This document shows positions 55,759 to 63,926 of a DNA stretch of 64,000 nucleotides, one piece after another. A program made the position numbers and the translations under genes. Under the pieces are notes generated by a model, which was given only the letters and a program-made list of their open reading frames with translations, did not search any database and was not told where the DNA came from. Source of the stretch: Rhodobacterales bacterium HKCCE2091 (GTDB lineage: Bacteria > Pseudomonadota > Alphaproteobacteria > Rhodobacterales > Rhodobacteraceae); the NCBI GenBank assembly GCA_015689685.1, contig WVSL01000005.1, positions 1-64,000 of the forward strand, read 5' to 3'. Each line of letters opens with the position of its first letter. Position 1 is the first letter of the stretch.

Positions 55759-56052
55759 ATGGAGTTCGAATGGGATGAGGCCAAGAACCGCGTGAACATA
55801 CAAACCCGCGGCATCGATTTCGCGAGCGCCCGCGACTTCGACTTTTCGAGCGCGCAAACCAAGCGTGATGCGCGCCTCGAATACGGCGAGGATCGGTCCG
55901 TGGCCGTTGGTTACATTGGCCGAAGACTTCACGTTCTCGTCTATACTTTGCGGGGTGCGCGGATCCGGGTTATATCTCTTCGCAAGGCCAACTCCAGAGA
56001 GCGGCGAAGCTATGCAAGCGAGAGCGGAAAATCCGGCGGAGATGCCGGATGA
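55759..56052 (+). CDS. BrnT-family ribonuclease toxin
   Basis: 97 residues with the BrnT pattern: MEFEWDEAKNRVNIQTRGID, RSVAVGYIGRRLHVLVYTLR, and RIRVISLRKANSRERRSYA, the last holding the Arg and Tyr residues typical of the RelE-like active site. BrnT cuts mRNA in other bacteria. It lies in reverse orientation inside the nitrate cluster, 53 bases from nirB. Its 3' end overlaps the next gene by 41 bases. The C-terminal GKSGGDAG tail is dispensable-looking. Confidence 0.85.
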   Translation: MEFEWDEAKNRVNIQTRGIDFASARDFDFSSAQTKRDARLEYGEDRSVAVGYIGRRLHVLVYTLRGARIRVISLRKANSRERRSYASESGKSGGDAG

Positions 56053-56293
56053 AGAGAACCCGGAATGGACCGATGAAGACTTCCGCTGGTCCGTCTTCGG
56101 CGGCGATTTCGAAGGCTCGCCGTTCAAGGTCGCCGAATTTCTCAAGCGCCGCGAGGAGTTCCTCCGCTCGGCCGAAGCCATCGGCATCCCCCGCGAAACC
56201 TTCCTGCCGTTCCAGCCCAACAAGCCCGGCTTCGAGGAGCGCGCGAAGGTGCTCCTGAAACTCGGCGAGGCCGTCGGCTGGGCCGCGGAGTAA
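56012..56293 (+). CDS. Probable BrnA-like antitoxin with unusual C-terminus
   Basis: 93 residues. Its N-terminal EMPDEENPEWTDEDFRWSVF resembles the acidic toxin-binding part of BrnA antitoxins. The C-terminal part (FKVAEFLKRREEFLRSAEAI, PRETFLPFQPNKPGFEERA, KVLLKLGEAVGWAAE) does not look like the ribbon-helix-helix DNA-binding domain BrnA normally carries. It overlaps brnT by 41 bases in another frame. That it neutralises BrnT is inferred from position. Confidence 0.6.
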   Translation: MQARAENPAEMPDEENPEWTDEDFRWSVFGGDFEGSPFKVAEFLKRREEFLRSAEAIGIPRETFLPFQPNKPGFEERAKVLLKLGEAVGWAAE

Positions 56294-56306
56294 GCCGCCC
56301 GTCCCA

Positions 56307-57248
56307 TCAGCAATACCACGCCACGACATAGGCGAGCTCGCCGTCCTGGTGGATCGGCAGGCCGACGAAGCTGTCGTAACCGGCGGACTGCGCGGGCTTT
56401 CCCGCCGATGCCAGCGGCAACCCGGTGCCGAGGACCTGGCCGACCAGACCCTGCCACGGTTCCGCCCGCCGTTCGTTGCCCGCGTTTTCCGGGTCCCAGA
56501 GCGCGCCGTCGCGGGCGCAGATGCCGTCGACCAGCTTCGCGCCGCCGGACCGGCCGACCCTGGCGGCGCGGGCGTCCCAGATCTCGAACCGGCGCGCGAT
56601 CGGCGTTCCCCGCGCCGACAGCAGCGTCAGGACGTAGGTTTCGCCCGAGGGCACCGGGACCGGCAGGCCTAGCCCAGTGGTCAGCCCCGCCTTGCCGGCG
56701 CTGTCGGCCCGGATGAAGCGGTAGCCGGACCCGAGGTCGCGCATCAGCATCGGGGTTTCGGATGCCCAGACGCCGCCGGGCAGGCCCTGGCCGCGCGGGA
56801 AATGGGTGTGCTGGCTGACCCACTCGAAATGGCGCGCGGCGCCGTAGTAGCCGTCGTCGAGCATCAGCAGCCCGTCCCGCTCCTGCCAGACCTCGATCGC
56901 CCCGGTGCGGGCGTCGTCGTCGGCGCAGAGAACGACCAGAACCGCCTTCAGCACTGTCCCGGCGAAGACCGGGATGGCGACGGCGCTCGTCAGGCCCGCC
57001 TCCTTCGCGGCCTCGGTGCGCTTGAAGTAGCTGCCGTCGAAGCCCTTCAGCACCACGGGCCGTTCCTCCGCCCAAGCCTTGCCGGGCAGGCCCTCGCCGC
57101 GGGCGAAGCCGGTGCGGCGCGAGGCCTCCTCGAACCCCGCGAGGCTGCCGTAGTTGCCGCCTGCGAGCGTGAGGATGCCGTCGGTCGGAACCCAGACCTC
57201 GGCTACTTCGATGAATGTCTTCGCAGGTGCGTCCAGTATCGCGTCCAT
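56307..57248 (-). CDS. Protein of three tandem GAF-like modules in the nitrate operon
   Basis: 313 residues with no signal or membrane segment. Modules 1 and 2 align by eye: VWVPTDGILTLAGGNYGSLA, GEGLPGKAWAEERPVVLKG and AVAIPVFAGTVLKAVLVVLC against VWQERDGLLMLDDGYYGAAR, GQGLPGGVWASETPMLMRDL and GLGLPVPVPSGETYVLTLLS. Module 3 is more diverged (QGLVGQVLGTGLPLASAGKP, FVGLPIHQDGELAYVVAWYC). This is the GAF pattern. It is cytoplasmic and lies 112 bases after nrtCD. A nitrate/nitrite sensor role like staphylococcal NreA (a GAF nitrate receptor) is inference only. Confidence 0.7.
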   Translation of the reverse strand: MDAILDAPAKTFIEVAEVWVPTDGILTLAGGNYGSLAGFEEASRRTGFARGEGLPGKAWAEERPVVLKGFDGSYFKRTEAAKEAGLTSAVAIPVFAGTVLKAVLVVLCADDDARTGAIEVWQERDGLLMLDDGYYGAARHFEWVSQHTHFPRGQGLPGGVWASETPMLMRDLGSGYRFIRADSAGKAGLTTGLGLPVPVPSGETYVLTLLSARGTPIARRFEIWDARAARVGRSGGAKLVDGICARDGALWDPENAGNERRAEPWQGLVGQVLGTGLPLASAGKPAQSAGYDSFVGLPIHQDGELAYVVAWYC

Positions 57249-57360
57249 CTTCAAATCCTCCTTCGGCGGTGACCGCCGCATCGCCCAAACCCGATGCCGA
57301 ACGCCTTGTTCGAGGGCGCGGGCGGGCCAGGTGTTTCAGTTTCGCGACATCATCGGCGGC

Positions 57361-59061
57361 TCACGCGGCCGCCTTGTCCTTCTTCGCAGCGGCCTCCGCC
57401 GGGGCGGGGGCCGACTTGCCGTGCGCGCCGGTCTCGTACTCCTCCAGGAAGTTCAGGACCTGTTCGCGGTAGAGGTAGTAGTCGGGGTGTTCGAGCAGCG
57501 CCTTGCGGCTCCGCGGCCGGGGCAGGTCGACGTCGAGGATCTTGCCGATGGTCGCCTGCGGCCCGTTGGTCATCATCACCACGCGGTCGGCCAGCAGGAT
57601 CGCCTCGTCGACGTCATGGGTGACGCAGACCGCGGTGACCTTGGTCCGGCTCCAGACCTCCATCAGCACTTCCTGGAGCTCCCACCGCGTCAGGCTGTCG
57701 AGCATCCCGAACGGCTCGTCGAGCAGGAGGAGCTTCGGCGAGAGCGCGAAGGCCCGCGCGATGCCGACCCGCTGGCGCATCCCGTTCGACATCTCCGACG
57801 CCGCCTTGTCCATGCTGTCGCCCAGGCCCACGCGTTCGAGGTAGTATTCGACCACCTCCTGCCGCTCCGCCTGGCTCGCCTTGGGATAGACCCGGTCGAC
57901 GCCGATGGCGCAGTTCTCGCGCGCGGTCAGCCAGGGGAACAGCGACGGGGACTGGAACACCACCGCGCGTTCGGGGTCGGCGCCCTCGACGCCGGTGCCA
58001 TCGAGCCGGATCACGCCCTTGGAGATCTCGTTCAGCCCCGCGGTCATGGTCAGCACCGTGGACTTGCCGCAGCCCGAATGCCCGATCAGGCTGACGAACT
58101 CGCCCTTCCGCATCTTCAGGTCGAAGTTGTCCACCACCGTCAGCGGACCCTTCGGCGTCGGGTAGATCTTCGACAGCTGCGAGAATTCCAGGTAGCGGTC
58201 CTCCAGCACCGACGCGCCGGCCTCGGCCGCGGCCTTCGGCAGCCCGTGGATCGGGGTCACCTCGGGCAGGCGGCGCGAACCCTCCACCTTCGCCTCGATG
58301 CCGACATCCATCAGGTAGCCCGTCACCGCCGCGCGCAGGCGCTTGAACTCCGCGTCGTGGTTCATCTCCCCCCGGTCGCGCGGGCGCGGGATCTTCACCT
58401 CGAAGGGTTCGGCCAGCGTCCCGTCGGGGTTCAGCGGCACGATCCGGTCGGCGAGCAGGATCGCCTCGTCCACGTCGTTCGTGATCAGGACGCAGGTCTT
58501 CTTGTCGGCCTCCCAGATCCGCTCGATCTCGTCAGCGAGGTTCGCCCGCGTCAGCGCATCCAAGGCGCTCAACGGCTCGTCCAGCAGCAACATCTCGGGG
58601 TCCATCGCCAGAGCGCGCGCCACCGCGACCCGCTGGCGCATGCCCCCCGACAGCTCCGCGGGCTTCCGGTCCATCGCGTGGCCCAGGCCCACCATCTTCA
58701 CGTAGTGCTCGACCTTCGCCGCGCGCTCCGCCTTCGACGCCTTCGGGAACACCGCGTCCACCGCCAGCCCGACGTTGCCCCGCACCGACAGCCACGGCAT
58801 CAGGCTGTAGCTCTGGAACACCAGCCCGCGTTCCGGGCCCGGGCCCGACACCGGCTTGCCCTTGAACAGGACCTCGCCGCGGTCGGGGAATTCCAGCCCG
58901 GCGACCAGGTTCATGAAGGTCGACTTGCCGCTGCCCGAGAAGCCGAGGATCGCCAGGAATTCGCCCTCGCGGACCTCCAGGTCGATGCCACGCAGCACCT
59001 CGGTCCGCTCCAGCCCGTCGCCGAAGCCCTTGGATACGTTCCTGAATTCGAGAATGCTCAT
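57361..59061 (-). CDS. Nitrate ABC transporter, two ATPase domains in one chain
   Basis: 566 residues. Module 1 (about 1-250) has Walker [13 protein letters not shown], signature [17 protein letters not shown] and Walker [12 protein letters not shown]. Module 2 (about 280-566) has Walker [13 protein letters not shown], signature [17 protein letters not shown] and Walker [12 protein letters not shown]. The second signature has SNGMR for SGGMR. This combines the two ATPases that are separate NrtC and NrtD in cyanobacteria, without the NrtC substrate-binding extension. It powers nitrate uptake with the permease four bases upstream. Confidence 0.92.
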   Translation of the reverse strand: MSILEFRNVSKGFGDGLERTEVLRGIDLEVREGEFLAILGFSGSGKSTFMNLVAGLEFPDRGEVLFKGKPVSGPGPERGLVFQSYSLMPWLSVRGNVGLAVDAVFPKASKAERAAKVEHYVKMVGLGHAMDRKPAELSGGMRQRVAVARALAMDPEMLLLDEPLSALDALTRANLADEIERIWEADKKTCVLITNDVDEAILLADRIVPLNPDGTLAEPFEVKIPRPRDRGEMNHDAEFKRLRAAVTGYLMDVGIEAKVEGSRRLPEVTPIHGLPKAAAEAGASVLEDRYLEFSQLSKIYPTPKGPLTVVDNFDLKMRKGEFVSLIGHSGCGKSTVLTMTAGLNEISKGVIRLDGTGVEGADPERAVVFQSPSLFPWLTARENCAIGVDRVYPKASQAERQEVVEYYLERVGLGDSMDKAASEMSNGMRQRVGIARAFALSPKLLLLDEPFGMLDSLTRWELQEVLMEVWSRTKVTAVCVTHDVDEAILLADRVVMMTNGPQATIGKILDVDLPRPRSRKALLEHPDYYLYREQVLNFLEEYETGAHGKSAPAPAEAAAKKDKAAA

Positions 59062-59065
59062 GGGA

Positions 59066-60142
59066 TCACCGGTTGTTCGAGAAGGTGAACATCGACTGGA
59101 TCGCGAACATCAGCCGGTCCAGCAGGAAGCCGATGATGCCGATGGTGAAGACCGCGACCATGATCTTCGCGAGCGACTGGCTCGACCCGTTCTGGAACTC
59201 GTCCCAGACGAACTTTCCAAGCCCCGGGTTCTGCGCCAGCATCTCGGCGGCGATCAGCACCATCCAGCCCACGCCGAGCGACAGCCGCAGCCCGGTGAAG
59301 ATCAGGGGCAGGGCGGAGGGCAGGACCAGCTTGGTGATCTTGGTCCAGGTCGACATCTTCAGCACGCGGCTGACGTTCACGAGATCCTTGTCGATGGAGG
59401 CCACGCCGAGCGCGGTGTTGATGAGCGTCGGCCAGAGCGAGCACAGCGTCACCGTGATCGCAGAGACGAGGAAGGATTTCTCGAACCAGCCGTCCTCGAC
59501 GGTATAGAGCGCCGAGACGACGATCGAGACGATGGGCAGCCAGGCCAGCGGGCTGACCGGCTTGAACACCTGGATGATCGGGTTCAGCGCCGCGTTCGCG
59601 GTCACCGAAAGTCCCGCGGCGATGCCGAGCGGGATCGCGACGGCGGAGGCCAGGAGAAAGCCGAAGAACACCGTTTTGATCGAGGTCCAGATCTGCTGGT
59701 AGTAGGTCGGCGCGCCGGTGAACTCGCGGTAGCGCGGCTCCTGGCCGCTCGCGACCCGCTCCTCGTTGCGCTCGTCCTGCCGGGCGTAGAAATCCGCCGC
59801 GCGCTCGCGGGTCCGGGCGGCGTCCTCGTTCAGGTTCACCACCTGCTCCCAGACCTGTACCGGGCCGGGAATGGCGCCGAGCGAGGTCTGCACCCGGGGC
59901 GCCAGGGTGCCCCAGAGCGCCAGGAACACGAGGATCGACAGAAGCGGCACGCCGAGCAGCATCCACACCTGCTTGAGCTGGCCCCTGGGGTTGTCGCCGG
60001 CGGCGGCGCGCAGGATCGGGGTGATCCAGGCCAGGCCCAGGACCTTGAACCAGCCATCGGCCTTGTTGATCCGGGTGAACAGGCGGGCGCGCCGGGCTTC
60101 GCGGGCGGCGTCTGCCTCGAAATTGGGGTCGATCGTCGTCAT
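59066..60142 (-). CDS. nrtB: Nitrate ABC transporter permease
   Basis: 358 residues. The NrtB/SsuC-type membrane domain has [20 protein letters not shown], the coupling loop [16 protein letters not shown]-like [20 protein letters not shown], and [20 protein letters not shown]. An extra N-terminal hydrophobic region ([20 protein letters not shown]) and a charged segment ([20 protein letters not shown]) lie before the core. It follows nrtA after a 356-base untranslated stretch that contains hairpins and repeats. Confidence 0.93.
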   Translation of the reverse strand: MTTIDPNFEADAAREARRARLFTRINKADGWFKVLGLAWITPILRAAAGDNPRGQLKQVWMLLGVPLLSILVFLALWGTLAPRVQTSLGAIPGPVQVWEQVVNLNEDAARTRERAADFYARQDERNEERVASGQEPRYREFTGAPTYYQQIWTSIKTVFFGFLLASAVAIPLGIAAGLSVTANAALNPIIQVFKPVSPLAWLPIVSIVVSALYTVEDGWFEKSFLVSAITVTLCSLWPTLINTALGVASIDKDLVNVSRVLKMSTWTKITKLVLPSALPLIFTGLRLSLGVGWMVLIAAEMLAQNPGLGKFVWDEFQNGSSQSLAKIMVAVFTIGIIGFLLDRLMFAIQSMFTFSNNR

Positions 60143-60200
60143 CTCTCGCGTCCTTTCTGCATCGCAGAACGGGGCCGGGAGAGAGGCGGGATCGGGAATT

Positions 60201-60252
60201 TTCTACCCGGTTTCTACCCGCTTTCTACCCCGGTTCTACCCGGCTTCTACCT
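60201..60252. repeat. Five tandem 11-base repeats, TTCTACCCG type
   Basis: Units begin at 60201, 60212, 60223, 60234 and 60245 with period 11. They read TTCTACCCGGT, TTCTACCCGCT, TTCTACCCCGG, TTCTACCCGGC and TTCTACCTGCC. They sit in the nrtA-nrtB gap, about 60 bases before the nrtB start. The first seven bases of every unit are identical (TTCTACC). An 11-base period places the units on one face of the helix. No function is known to me. Confidence 0.8.
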
Positions 60253-60445
60253 GCCCGTTTATTGGGCGGTTCCGCGGGGCATGGATTTCGCACCCGCAGC
60301 GAAAGTGTCTCGGTCTGGCGGGATGAACCCCGCCCTACGCGTTAATCATTCGGAGCGCCCGTTTACGGCCCGGCAAGGTCCGGACCGTCCCGGCGTCTCC
60401 GTTCGCGGGGCCCCGGACGCCCGGGGCTCCGCCCGCGAAATGCGC

Positions 60446-60490
60446 GATCTTTCCACCGGAAAGATCACCGGCCCCGCGTGCGGGGCCGGT
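60446..60490 (-). other. Tandem perfect hairpins after nrtA
   Basis: Two adjacent perfect inverted repeats, nine bases after the nrtA stop. Reading the mRNA, the first is a GC-rich 11-base-pair stem (60480-60490 with 60467-60477). The second is GATCTTTCC-GGT-GGAAAGATC (60466-60446). There is no clear T run directly after either. Together with the repeats they fill much of the 60143-60498 gap. Likely roles are partial termination or protection of nrtA mRNA; this is inferred. Confidence 0.65.
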
Positions 60491-60498
60491 CCCGCGTC

Positions 60499-61854
60499 TC
60501 ACCCCTGCACCTCGCCGTTCACGACGATCTGCTCGCCGGTCAGGCCGATCGGAAAGCTGTCGATGTAGGCGTTGGGCTCGCGGCCGTCGTAGGGGACGCC
60601 GTCGATCAGGGTGTCCACGACTTCGCGGTAGCCGTCGGTCTCCCAGGGGAAGTCCGCCTCGTCCGCGAGGCCCTCGTCGACGAGGCTGCGCGCCGCGTCG
60701 AGGTAGATGTCGGGCCGGTAAACCGACGCCGCGACCTCGTGGTACCACTCGTCGGGGTGCGCTTCGGCGATCTGTCCCCAACGGCGCATCTGGGTCAGGT
60801 ACCAGACCGCGTCGGAGTAGTAGGGATAGGTCGCGTTGTAGCGGAAGAAGACGTTGAAGTCGGGGACCTCGCGCACGTCGCCGGGCTCGTATTCGAAGGT
60901 CCCGGTCATCGACGCGGCGATGGTTTCCTCGTCCGCGCCCACGTATTCCGGGTAGGACAGGATCGACACCGCTTCCAGCCGGTTGGCGTTGTCGTTCTCG
61001 TCCAGCCACATCGCGGCGCGGATCAGGGCGCGGACGATGGCGCGGGTCGTGTTCGGGTTCTCGTCGACGAATTCCGCGGTCAGGCCGAAGACCTTCTCGG
61101 GGTTGTTCGGCCAGATCTCGTAGTCGGTGATGACCGCCACGCCGATGCCGCGCTGGACCGCCGCCTGGTTCCACGGCTCACCCACGCAGTAGCCGAAAAT
61201 CGTTCCGGCTTCGAGGGTTGCGGGCATCTGCGGCGGCGGGGTGACGGACAGGAACACGTCCGCCGCGATCTGGCCGGTGATGTCGTCGGGGCTGTAGTAG
61301 CCCGGGTGCAGGCCGCCTGCGGCAAGCCAGTAGCGCAGCTCGTAGTTGTGGGTCGAGACCGGGAACACCATGCCCATGTCGAAGCGGGTGCCCTCGTCGC
61401 GGAACTGCTCCACCACCGGCGCCAGCGCCTCGGCGCCGATCGGATGGACCGGGGTGCCGTCGTCGTTCGAGGCGATGTGCGGGCGCATCAGCTCCCAGAC
61501 CTCGTTCGACACGGTGATGCCGTTGCCGTTCAGGTCCATCGAGAACGGGGTGACGATATGCGCCTCGGTGCCGTAGCCGATGGTCGCCGCGATGGGCTGG
61601 CCGGCGAGCATGTGGGCGCCGTCGAGCGTGCCGTCGATGACGCCGTCGAGAAGGACGCGCCAGTTGGCCTGCGCCTCCAGCGTGACGAACAGGCCCTCGT
61701 CCTCGAAGTAGCCGAGCTCGTAGGCGACGGCGAGCGGTGCCATGTCGGTCAGCTTGATGAAGCCGAAGGTCAGTTCGTCGATCTCGAGGTCCTGGGCGGC
61801 GGCCGGCACCGCGAAGGTCGCGGCGGCGGTGAGGGTCAGTGCGAAGTTGCGCAT
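60499..61854 (-). CDS. nrtA: Nitrate ABC transporter periplasmic binding protein
   Basis: 451 residues. A signal peptide ([20 protein letters not shown]) is followed by the NrtA/CmpA binding fold: [54 protein letters not shown] and [21 protein letters not shown] chose the ATG at 61854; the open frame upstream covers the regulatory leader and is not part of the gene. First gene of the transport operon and controlled by the leader at 61910-62027. Confidence 0.94.
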   Translation of the reverse strand: MRNFALTLTAAATFAVPAAAQDLEIDELTFGFIKLTDMAPLAVAYELGYFEDEGLFVTLEAQANWRVLLDGVIDGTLDGAHMLAGQPIAATIGYGTEAHIVTPFSMDLNGNGITVSNEVWELMRPHIASNDDGTPVHPIGAEALAPVVEQFRDEGTRFDMGMVFPVSTHNYELRYWLAAGGLHPGYYSPDDITGQIAADVFLSVTPPPQMPATLEAGTIFGYCVGEPWNQAAVQRGIGVAVITDYEIWPNNPEKVFGLTAEFVDENPNTTRAIVRALIRAAMWLDENDNANRLEAVSILSYPEYVGADEETIAASMTGTFEYEPGDVREVPDFNVFFRYNATYPYYSDAVWYLTQMRRWGQIAEAHPDEWYHEVAASVYRPDIYLDAARSLVDEGLADEADFPWETDGYREVVDTLIDGVPYDGREPNAYIDSFPIGLTGEQIVVNGEVQG

Positions 61855-61909
61855 CGGGTGGTCGGTCCTTCTCTTTCCTGGCCCCCGGCCGCCGGGAAAG
61901 GCGTCCGGG

Positions 61910-61964
61910 AAAAACAAAAAAGCCGCACGACACGTCTTGCCCCTTGGGCAAGCGGTCGAGCGGC
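61910..61964 (-). terminator. Conditional terminator in the nrtA leader
   Basis: On the minus strand GCCGC-T-CGAC (61964-61955) pairs with GTCG-T-GCGGC (61931-61922): nine pairs around a T-T mismatch. An inner perfect stem is CTTGCCC-AAG-GGGCAAG. The run TTTTTTGTTTTT follows directly (61921-61910). It ends 55 bases before the nrtA ATG. Its 5' arm shares bases with the second hexaloop hairpin, so the two structures exclude each other. Confidence 0.8.
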
Positions 61965-62027
61965 CATGCTCGGATATCCCGGACGTTGGGAAGAATTTCG
62001 GATCGGGGACGCCATTGCCCTCGATCC
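61957..62027 (-). promoter_or_regulatory. ANTAR-type dual hexaloop RNA target for NasT
   Basis: Hairpin P1 (62027-62000) has arms GGATCG and CGATCC, an A-C mismatch, then GGGC with GTCC, and the six-base loop AAUGGC (62016-62011). Hairpin P2 (61972-61957) is CGAGC-AUGGCC-GCUCG, loop 61967-61962. Both loops have A at position 1 and G at position 4, which is the known ANTAR recognition rule. P2 overlaps the 5' arm of the following terminator, so NasT binding would permit readthrough into nrtA. Confidence 0.75.
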
Positions 62028-62136
62028 CGGAACGACTAGCGAGCGGCGGGGTGCCGCGGCAAGGATTTTCTTCGGTGGCCGGTGAAATGCCGCTGCAGCG
62101 CGGCACGGGCGGCCGGATCTGCCCAATTCGCAGGCA

Positions 62137-63309
62137 TCAATCCGCGTCGGGATCAAAAACCCGCCCGTCGAAGAACCCGTCCGCCTCCAACCAAACCCGC
62201 CCCCCCACCGCCGCCTCGGCGGTTCTTTCGCGAATCGCGCCTTCGACCTTCCGAGACGCGCCGGGCATTTCCGCGCCGGTGTCCGCGAGCGCCTCTCGAT
62301 ACAGGTCCGAGCGGAACGCGCGGCGGGACGCCGCGCGGGCCGCGGCGGGGTCGCGGCCGGTGCGGCGGGCGATGCGGTCGGCGATCCACTCCGCCTGGCT
62401 GAGCCACGGGAAGGTGGCGGCCCCGCGGTGGAACTCGATGAAGCCGGGCACCCGGCGCTGGTCGCCGCGGGGGCTGATCGTCAGTCGCCCGGTCAAGGCC
62501 CGGTCGATCAGCTCCGGCGGGACATCCAGGTATTCGGGTCGCGCGAGAAGCTCCGCCGTGGTCGTCGCGCTGTCCTCCTGCGCGAGCCAGCGGCCGGCCC
62601 GCCACACCGCGCGCATCAGCCGGCCAAGCAGGTGCGGCTCGGTCTCGGCCCAGTCGCGGCGGACTGCGAGCACCTTTTCGGGCGCGAACCGCCAGATCGC
62701 ACTGCCGGGAAGCAGGAGTTCGCCCTCCGACCGTTCGACGGAAATCGACCCCCAGGGGGCGCCTACGCAGAAGGCGTCGATCTCGGCCTCCGCCAGCGCG
62801 GCGCTCATCAGCGGGGGCGGGATCGTGTGGACCTCCACCGCGTCGGCGGGGAAACCGACGGCCTCGAACCAGTAGTACAGCAGCTCCGCGTGCATCGAGA
62901 ACGGGAACGGGACGCCGACACGCAAGGGGCCGTCGAGCGCATCCCGCAACGCGGCGCCCGCCGCCGCCGCGTCGTCGAACCCGAAGCCGAAGCCACGCCC
63001 GCGCAGCCTGTCGGCCAGTGCGCGGCTGACGCCGATGGTGTTCCCGTTGACCGAGAGAACCTGCACCGCCGAAACCTCGACCTGCACCCCGCCGATCCCC
63101 ATCGCCATCGCGACGGGCATCGCCGACAGCATGTGCGCCGCGTCGACCCGACCGAAGGCGAGCATGTCCCTGACCGAGGACCACGAAGGCGCGCGCACGA
63201 GGTCGAGTGCCAGCCCTTCCGCCGCAGCGAAGCCGAGTTCCTGCGCCACGATCAGCGGCGCGGCATCGACAAGCGGCATGTAGGCCGTGGCGAGGGTTGT
63301 CCGGTTCAC
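62137..63309 (-). CDS. nasS: NasS-type nitrate/nitrite sensor, NrtA-like and cytoplasmic
   Basis: 390 residues of the NrtA/CmpA fold: TTLATAYMPLVDAAPLIVAQ, GRVDAAHMLSAMPVAMAMGI, GVSRALADRLRGRGFGFGFD and EIDAFCVGAPWGSISVERSE. Unlike nrtA it has no signal peptide, so it stays in the cytoplasm, as NasS does. In known NasS-NasT systems NasS holds NasT inactive until nitrate or nitrite binds. GTG start at 63309 overlaps the nasT stop by four bases (GTGA). Confidence 0.88.
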   Translation of the reverse strand: MNRTTLATAYMPLVDAAPLIVAQELGFAAAEGLALDLVRAPSWSSVRDMLAFGRVDAAHMLSAMPVAMAMGIGGVQVEVSAVQVLSVNGNTIGVSRALADRLRGRGFGFGFDDAAAAGAALRDALDGPLRVGVPFPFSMHAELLYYWFEAVGFPADAVEVHTIPPPLMSAALAEAEIDAFCVGAPWGSISVERSEGELLLPGSAIWRFAPEKVLAVRRDWAETEPHLLGRLMRAVWRAGRWLAQEDSATTTAELLARPEYLDVPPELIDRALTGRLTISPRGDQRRVPGFIEFHRGAATFPWLSQAEWIADRIARRTGRDPAAARAASRRAFRSDLYREALADTGAEMPGASRKVEGAIRERTAEAAVGGRVWLEADGFFDGRVFDPDAD

Positions 63310-63926
63310 GACAGCAATCCCGCCGCCGTCACCAGTGCGGCCGCGACGTCCGCGACCCGTCGGCCCTGGTCCATCGCGGTCCGGCGGAGCATCGCGTAGG
63401 CCTCGTCCTCTCCGATCCCGCGGGCCTTCATCAGGAGACCCTTGGCGCGGTCGATGACCTTGCGCTCCTCCAGCGCCCGCTTGGTCTCGGCCAGTTCGTT
63501 GCGCATCTGGCGGAACAGCTGGAACCGCGCGATGGCCGCGTCGAGAACGGGCTTGAGCCGTTCGGGCTGGAGCCCGTCGACAACGTAGGCGGAGACGCCG
63601 GCCTCGACCGCCGCCTTGGCCATCCCGCCGCCGGCACCGGACACGAACATCGCCACGGGGCGGTCCTGCGGGCCGGATGCGATGGCAAGTTCCTCCAGCG
63701 TGTCGCGCGAGGGATTCTCGACGTCGATCAGCACCACGTCGGGCTTGCGAGCGGCGATCTGGCGGGCGAGCGACGACACCTCGCTTATGACGAACACGTC
63801 GTAGTCGTCCGCCTTGTCGAGCGCATCGACGATCTGCACGGCACGGTCGCGATCCGCTTCCACCACGACGATGCTGAGCCGGTCTTTCAATTTTCCGTTC
63901 GTCGCCCGATTGCCATGCGTCCGCAT
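63306..63926 (-). CDS. nasT: NasT-type ANTAR antiterminator, response-regulator-like
   Basis: 206 residues with the start used here. The N-terminal pseudo-receiver domain has LSIVVVEADRDRAVQIVDAL and PDVVLIDVENPSRDTLEELA. The C-terminal ANTAR RNA-binding domain has KVIDRAKGLLMKARGIGEDE, then AYAMLRRTAMDQGRRVADVA. In known systems NasT binds leader RNA to stop termination. The start is uncertain: ATG at 63929 or 63926 (GGAG close by) or a TTG at 63890, which matches where homologous proteins begin. Its target is probably the leader 1.3 kb downstream. Confidence 0.88.
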   Translation of the reverse strand: MRTHGNRATNGKLKDRLSIVVVEADRDRAVQIVDALDKADDYDVFVISEVSSLARQIAARKPDVVLIDVENPSRDTLEELAIASGPQDRPVAMFVSGAGGGMAKAAVEAGVSAYVVDGLQPERLKPVLDAAIARFQLFRQMRNELAETKRALEERKVIDRAKGLLMKARGIGEDEAYAMLRRTAMDQGRRVADVAAALVTAAGLLS

